Assembly (NCBI RefSeq): GCF_004011695.2
Contig: NC_082408.1
Span: 915,501 to 979,500 of the forward strand
Origin: Ascochyta rabiei
Taxonomy: Eukaryota; Ascomycota; Dothideomycetes; Pleosporales; Didymellaceae
Reading direction: 5' to 3'
Length of the DNA: 64,000 nucleotides
The notes under the pieces were generated by a model. That model was not told the origin of the DNA, ran no database searches, and saw only the letters and a list, made by a program, of their open reading frames with translations. Of this stretch, positions 59,324 to 64,000 are shown in pieces. The translations under genes and the position numbers were made by a program. How positions within the stretch are numbered: the stretch's first letter is position 1; the number at the start of each line of letters is the position of its first letter.

Positions 59324-59528
59324 GCCTCCAAGAAGGAGAAGAAGAAGGAGAAGAGGAAGAGGAAGAAGAAGAGTAGGTTACAGGCCTGTAAAAGAAATCT
59401 ACTGGCTGCTAACATTTTTTACAGAGGTCCGTAAGTGCGTACGGGACGTAAAGAAGTCCGTAGCGGCTCTAGAGCTTGCTATGGATTCCTCCTCCTTAGA
59501 GGACAGTGATGAAGATGATGAGGATTAA
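58467..59528 (+). CDS. Cys-rich, Lys-tailed unknown protein (resembles DUF3716 proteins)
   Basis: Multi-exon gene. An Ala/Pro-rich first part begins at ATG 58467, but the frame that enters the next exon is another one, open from ATG 58730. So either the protein starts at 58730 or a one-base shift lies in the GC-rich repeats between. Exons: to 58832, 58885-59067, 59121-59372 and 59425-59528, in phase from 58730 on. Core: CDSCQRAAGPYTTCVVVTGQ, then CANCHYGSEGARCSF, a CxxC...C...CxxC...C pattern common in fungal proteins of the DUF3716 type. Then Ala/Pro-rich sequence with KKRRR and KKEKKKEKRKRKKK stretches, and an acidic Ser/Asp end. Probably nuclear, by inference. It lies 450 bp behind the Helitron helicase on the same strand and shares its GC-rich style. 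Confidence 0.65.
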
Positions 59529-62500
59529 ATAGTTTACAGGTCTGCACATGAATGAAACAGTGTTTACAGTGCTATTTACACTCCTGTTACTGTTGTGATT
59601 TTCCCTTGCTTACTAACTCTCTACCCCGCTACCCCTGTAAACGCAAAGCTCTGCACCCGCTGGCCCAAACACTGGCATAAACGTTAATAGGCGTTTCTGC
59701 ATAGGACCTACCGCACTGGTCATAGGACTCTACCTTTGCCGGATACCATAGTAAAGGATTATTTCTAATTGAAGCTAGGGACTCTAAGTACTAGAGGTGC
59801 CTATTTTCTACCAGCCTACCCACATCATACGTAGCATGAGTGTGGCAGGTGGATTGATTCCGGGCATCACGAGCATCTCACGAGTGAGCCGCCAGCGCTC
59901 TGCATCAGAATGTTACCAGCAAATATCAGCAAAATACAAAGTCTCTATTAAAGGAATATTAATGCTAGAGTGCGAGCAGCGCAGGGCAGCGCAGGCCGGG
60001 GCATACGAGTCAGAAGCGCGCTCTCCAAGCCGCTAGCCCAGATTTTTACCTCCTTGCCAAGAACCCAGCTTATGCGATCTGAGGGATGTTACAAACCATC
60101 AGCGGAAATGTGCCGCCTGCCTGATCCGGGGTCAAGACAGGAGCAAAAAAGCTGACAATATCAATTGCTCCTTCCAGTCTTCCGGACGGAACATGGTCCG
60201 GCTTAACGGTCTAATGGGCGGCTACACCACTCAGTTCAACACCCTTCTACAATTCTTGACAGTATCTCAGCATTTAGAAACTTTGGTTTTATCATGGGGA
60301 TGGCTCTGCAACTGTCGAAAATATGTCTGTATCATATCGATGTCCGAAAGTCACGCCAATCCCTTCTCTGCTTGACATCTCAAGTGCGGTCGCATTCTCG
60401 TCTTTCCTGTCTGCTCGGAGCAGTCTGAGTGACTATCCATTCAGCTTGACAGTCATATACCATCAGAGCTGGTCAAACGCGCTTCGACTGAAAGTCGTAT
60501 GGACCTGGAGCTCTGCATCAAGTTCTTGTCTCCTCAAGGGGTTCGTTTGGAGCAACGAACGCGTTTAACATCTCGCAATCACTTATATGAACCTCGACGA
60601 AGGTTACTGTACACCCTTCCTGGAGACGCTACGGACAGAGTGTATACGCCCTCAAGGCATCGATTTTCTGTACGCCGCCGCCGAAACGGTTTCGACTGTG
60701 CTCTTTGACGAGGAAAACGCATCCGTATCCAGGGAGCTGATGACATGGGTGCCTCGCTGAGCGATGCTCGGAATTGTATCAATATCACAAACCGAGACCA
60801 CGACAGATGTCCTGCGCCTCGCTATGAGAATTATTCCGACGACCCAGACGATGATAGTACGGAGCCACTGAGCCAGGCTGATCGAGAACCGTTGGCTGGG
60901 GTGCGGTTGATCAACGAGACTAGAATACTTCCATGTTCCGTCTGATCCGTTCGCTCGGAACGAAAAACTCCATCTTCTGCTCCCGGCGCATCCACATGTT
61001 CTACGATTAGCGAAAGGAAGGAAGACGCCAGTCATCTTTCGGGACCGGGTCATAGCGTTGCGACTTGTTTGTGAATTTCTCAAGTTGCACAGCAGCGGCG
61101 TGATCGGCTGGGGACCCGCAAAAGGAGCAACGGACACGCTAGCGATGCACCCCTGGGAAGCCGCGGTACGTCTGCACACGACAACTCATCTCTCGGATTT
61201 ACGCGACTGTAACGAGAAACGGTCGCACAGCGACACGCAAGCTTGGGCGATAGTTCCAAGGCCATTCGGAGCAACAGCAGGCGCTCTGAGTGGCGAACAT
61301 GAAACTGCCGTGCAGAGCTTCTGGTCGGGACAACTGATCTCGTCACTCGATACCCTATGAGGAGAGCCGTGTCTACTTCGGACCTGCACATTAGACCGGG
61401 GCGAAAGTTAATGTTCATCAGTCGCACGAACCGTGGTGGCGTTACCACGACAGCTAAGTTCCAGATGGAGACCTCACTTGGGTGGTATGCATCTTCGCAT
61501 CGAAAAGATCTAGTGCATGCAAATTGCCAGTATCCGACTGATACTGGCACATGGGTTTGCGCAGAAATGTCGACCAGGTTGCTGGATCTTGACATTCTAT
61601 GCACTGCATGTCTTTGCAACGACATGAGTCTTCCGACCGACGGAGTTGTGCCAAGAACAGCGAGGATCTGGCTGTACGTTGCATTTGAGGAATGTTTGTG
61701 TGGCGTTAGACTGACATTCAACAGCGCGTACAGCGCCACGCTTGTCACCCGCAGTGCCATGCGGTCGCGCAATCTCTCCCTGGAGCCGCATGGCTTCGTC
61801 CCGTTCCACCTGGCGGACCAACTCAATGGGGAAATCCCTTGACAAGGAGACATCCAGGCACGTTTCGCTGTGCCTACGCCGCAACGCTGCAATGCCGCGA
61901 GATAAACCCCATGCATGCTCATGGCGGTGAGCGCTTCTTTCCCACTCGAAGCAATCACGTCTGAAAGCTGCAACGGTCCATTCGAACAATAGTAAGAGAT
62001 GTGGAGAACCGGTGATCAGCTTGATCCGGACAGGATAATGTTCCGACTGTGGACCCGTAAATCCGGAGGATCTATTTTTTGGGCAAAGCTGCGCAGAGAT
62101 TGAGCGGTCAGTTCTCGATGTTATGTGGTGCACGGAAAGGAAACTCACAATAGACGCCCACCCAGCCCTGGCTCCACATCTGGAAAAGCGGGTCAACCAA
62201 GTCTATGTCACAACCTACGCTCGCACAGACGCTTTGCGCATTGACAAATGCCGAGATCGACTTTTGGAAACTGATTAGGATAATCATGAGAGCTCGTAGA
62301 ATTGGAAGGCCCGAATCGTTCGAATGCCGGCATGCTAGGAACAGTAAGAAAGCACAACGCTCTTCAGGAAAAACAAGTGGGAACTCAGTACCACCTGTAC
62401 ATAACCGCGCCCCAAGCAGAGCTGTGGAATCGACAGACCCGTAGCATATCATCCTTTAACAAAGGGTTGCCCTAGCTGTTCGAAATCCTCCGTTTCCGAT

Positions 62501-62625
62501 CCAAGCAACATCACTCCTCAGCCTCCTCTACCTGTACTGCCATGACTCGAACTTGAGCTCATCTAGTCAGAACTATCGAAAGGACAAACTGCTAAACGGG
62601 AACTGCGTTCCGCACCGATCAGACG
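59529..62625. other. 3.1-kb spacer before the polyketide synthase, coding relics only
   Basis: No intact gene recognised. The first ~250 bp keep the CCTGTA/TTTACAGG style of the Helitron region. The rest holds a decayed frame (see 60587-61357) and long overlapping frames on the minus strand at 61080-61973 and 61597-62196 with no domain. Confidence 0.45.
60587..61357 (+). pseudogene. Decayed open reading frame, family unknown
   Basis: From ATG 60587 one frame reads YMNLDEGYCTPFLETLRTEC and FLYAAAETVSTVLFDEENAS, meets three in-frame stops between about 60757 and 60910, then goes on with FARNEKLHLLLPAHPHVLRL, VIFRDRVIALRLVCEFLKLH and WGPAKGAT to a stop at 61357. The composition looks coding on both sides of the stops, so an old gene with nonsense mutations is likely; chance openness is the alternative. 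No family recognised. Confidence 0.35.
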
Positions 62626-64000
62626 ATGATGCTTGACGATATAAGATGTACTTGGCTACCGGACAGCGGAGACCATACACGGCTTCTAGACGGTCCTCCG
62701 CCGCACTGCTCTGAGACACGGCCACTTGATATTTTCACATCAGCCACGCCATCTGAGCGCTGGATTCATTCAGCAATGCATTCCACAACCGGATCTTCGA
62801 CCCCCAGCAGCAGGTCTGGCTTCGAGGTTCTCGACCCACACACTCCACAATTAGAACGGGTACGTGTATTCGAATCGCTGAGGTGCTTCCTGCATGACGC
62901 AAAATAGGATCCCTTTCCACCAGCTGACACTCAGCAGTCTACCTCAGAAGATGTCGCTATCGTGGGCCTTTCATGCCGCACTGCTGGTGGGAACAACACA
63001 CCTGATAAACTTTGGGACTTTCTTTTAAATAAGAAAAACGCATCTGGCGAAGTCCCAGCACAGCGATGGGAGCCATGGAGGCAGCAAGACCCTCGAAACG
63101 GCAAGATACTTGACAACATCATTCGTAAAGGCTACTTTCTTGAAAACCTCGAAAACTTCGATGCAGCTTTCTTCGGCATCTCGCCGAAAGAAGCTGAGCT
63201 CATGGATCCTCACCAAAGGCTGGCATTGGAGCTCGCATGGGAAGCCTTGGAAAATGCCGGCGTTGATCCGAAGAAGCTCGCTGGGAGCGATACAGCTGTC
63301 TACATGGGTGTAGATTCAGACGATTATTCTCGGATGCTGATGGAGGATCTTCCTACCATCGAGGCTTGGAGCGGTATCGGTACCGCATACCACGGCATCC
63401 CAAACAGGATTTCATATCACTTGGGACTGCAAGGGCCCAGTACAGCAGTCGATGCAGCTTGCGCAAGCTCACTCATCGCCATCCACCTAGCCCGTCAAGC
63501 TATTGTATCCGGAGAAAGCACTGTTGCCATCTGCGGTGGCGTTAATGTCATCTGTGCACCTGGTCTAACACACATGTTGGAGAAGGCGGGCGCATTGACC
63601 ACCGAAGGTGTCTGTCGCTCATTCGACGATGCCGCGTGCGGGTATGCACGTGGTGAAGGCGGCGCTGTTGTTGTGCTCAAGCGTCTCAGCGCTGCGATCG
63701 AAGACAACGATAACATTCTTGCCGTCATGAAGAGCTCTGCATCTGCTCAGGACGGCAAGACAAAGGGCATCATGGCACCCAACTCAAAGGCCCAAGAGCT
63801 TGTAGCTAGGCAGGCGCTCGCACGGGCCGGCAATATCGACCCGCATACCATTGACTATGTTGAAGCGCACGCGACTTCAACTTCCCTCGGAGACCCAACA
63901 GAAATCAGCGCCATTGCTCAAGTGTACGGTGCCGGGCGCTCGTCTGACTCACCTTGTTATGTCGGTTCCATCAAGCCAAATGTTGGACATCTCGAAGCTG
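62626..64000 (+). CDS. Polyketide synthase, N-terminal KS domain (6-MSAS-like), runs off window
   Basis: Start of an iterative type I polyketide synthase. Exon 1 62626-62859 and exon 2 from 62908 join in phase over a 48-nt intron. The start ATG (62626) is the first in frame; later ones (e.g. MHSTTGSS) are possible. The KS domain starts at [14 protein letters not shown]. Active-site Cys in VDAACASS, first His in [13 protein letters not shown] and second His in [11 protein letters not shown] at the window edge are all present. The spacing and the segments [32 protein letters not shown] and [14 protein letters not shown] are those of the partially reducing 6-methylsalicylic-acid-synthase class. 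The product depends on domains outside the window. Confidence 0.92.

Overview
This is a chromosomal window from a filamentous ascomycete fungus. Genes carry short GT-AG introns of about 46-70 nt. They include PTH11-type membrane receptors, a Cip1-like secreted protein, S1/P1 nuclease, CENP-A, Cbf5, CWC27, derlin and an ALE1-type acyltransferase. One transposon block shows the C-to-T decay typical of repeat-induced point mutation (RIP). The overall flavour suggests a Dothideomycete-like plant-associated fungus, but the species cannot be read from the sequence.

Left part (1-21.6 kb): the end of a PTH11-like receptor gene, an O-methyltransferase gene, and a gene for an NRPS-like carboxylate reductase (adenylation, carrier and thioester-reductase domains). 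The last two look like a small secondary-metabolite locus. The reductase gene is split inside its reductase domain by a 12.5-kb nested transposon block. A hAT element with an 8-bp target duplication holds a Fot1/pogo-type element that was itself invaded by a second copy, and also holds a complete Ty1/copia element. All are full of stops and TA-rich.

Middle (22-52 kb): mostly ordinary genes. In order: Cip1-like secreted protein, SGNH esterase, a broken Cys-rich reading frame, Cbf5, an Hsp40 co-chaperone, a TenA/THI-4-like protein, an unknown membrane protein, a small Myb-like protein, CWC27, ALE1-type MBOAT, a second PTH11-like receptor, CENP-A, derlin, S1/P1 nuclease, serine carboxypeptidase and a secreted bacterial-type solute-binding protein. 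Microsatellites and minisatellites sit in several spacers, in the CENP-A intron and just upstream of the derlin start.

Right part (53-64 kb): a GC-rich Helitron whose long Rep/helicase frame is broken by one nonsense codon, followed by a Cys-rich, Lys-tailed gene resembling DUF3716 proteins. A 3-kb spacer with decayed coding sequence follows. Last is the start of a polyketide synthase gene resembling the 6-methylsalicylic-acid-synthase class, which runs off the window.

No fundamentally new system was proven. The strongest observations are the clean transposon disruption of the reductase gene, the contrast between the RIP-eroded block and the nearly intact Helitron with its possible companion gene, and tandem copies of the 3' end of the solute-binding-protein gene.
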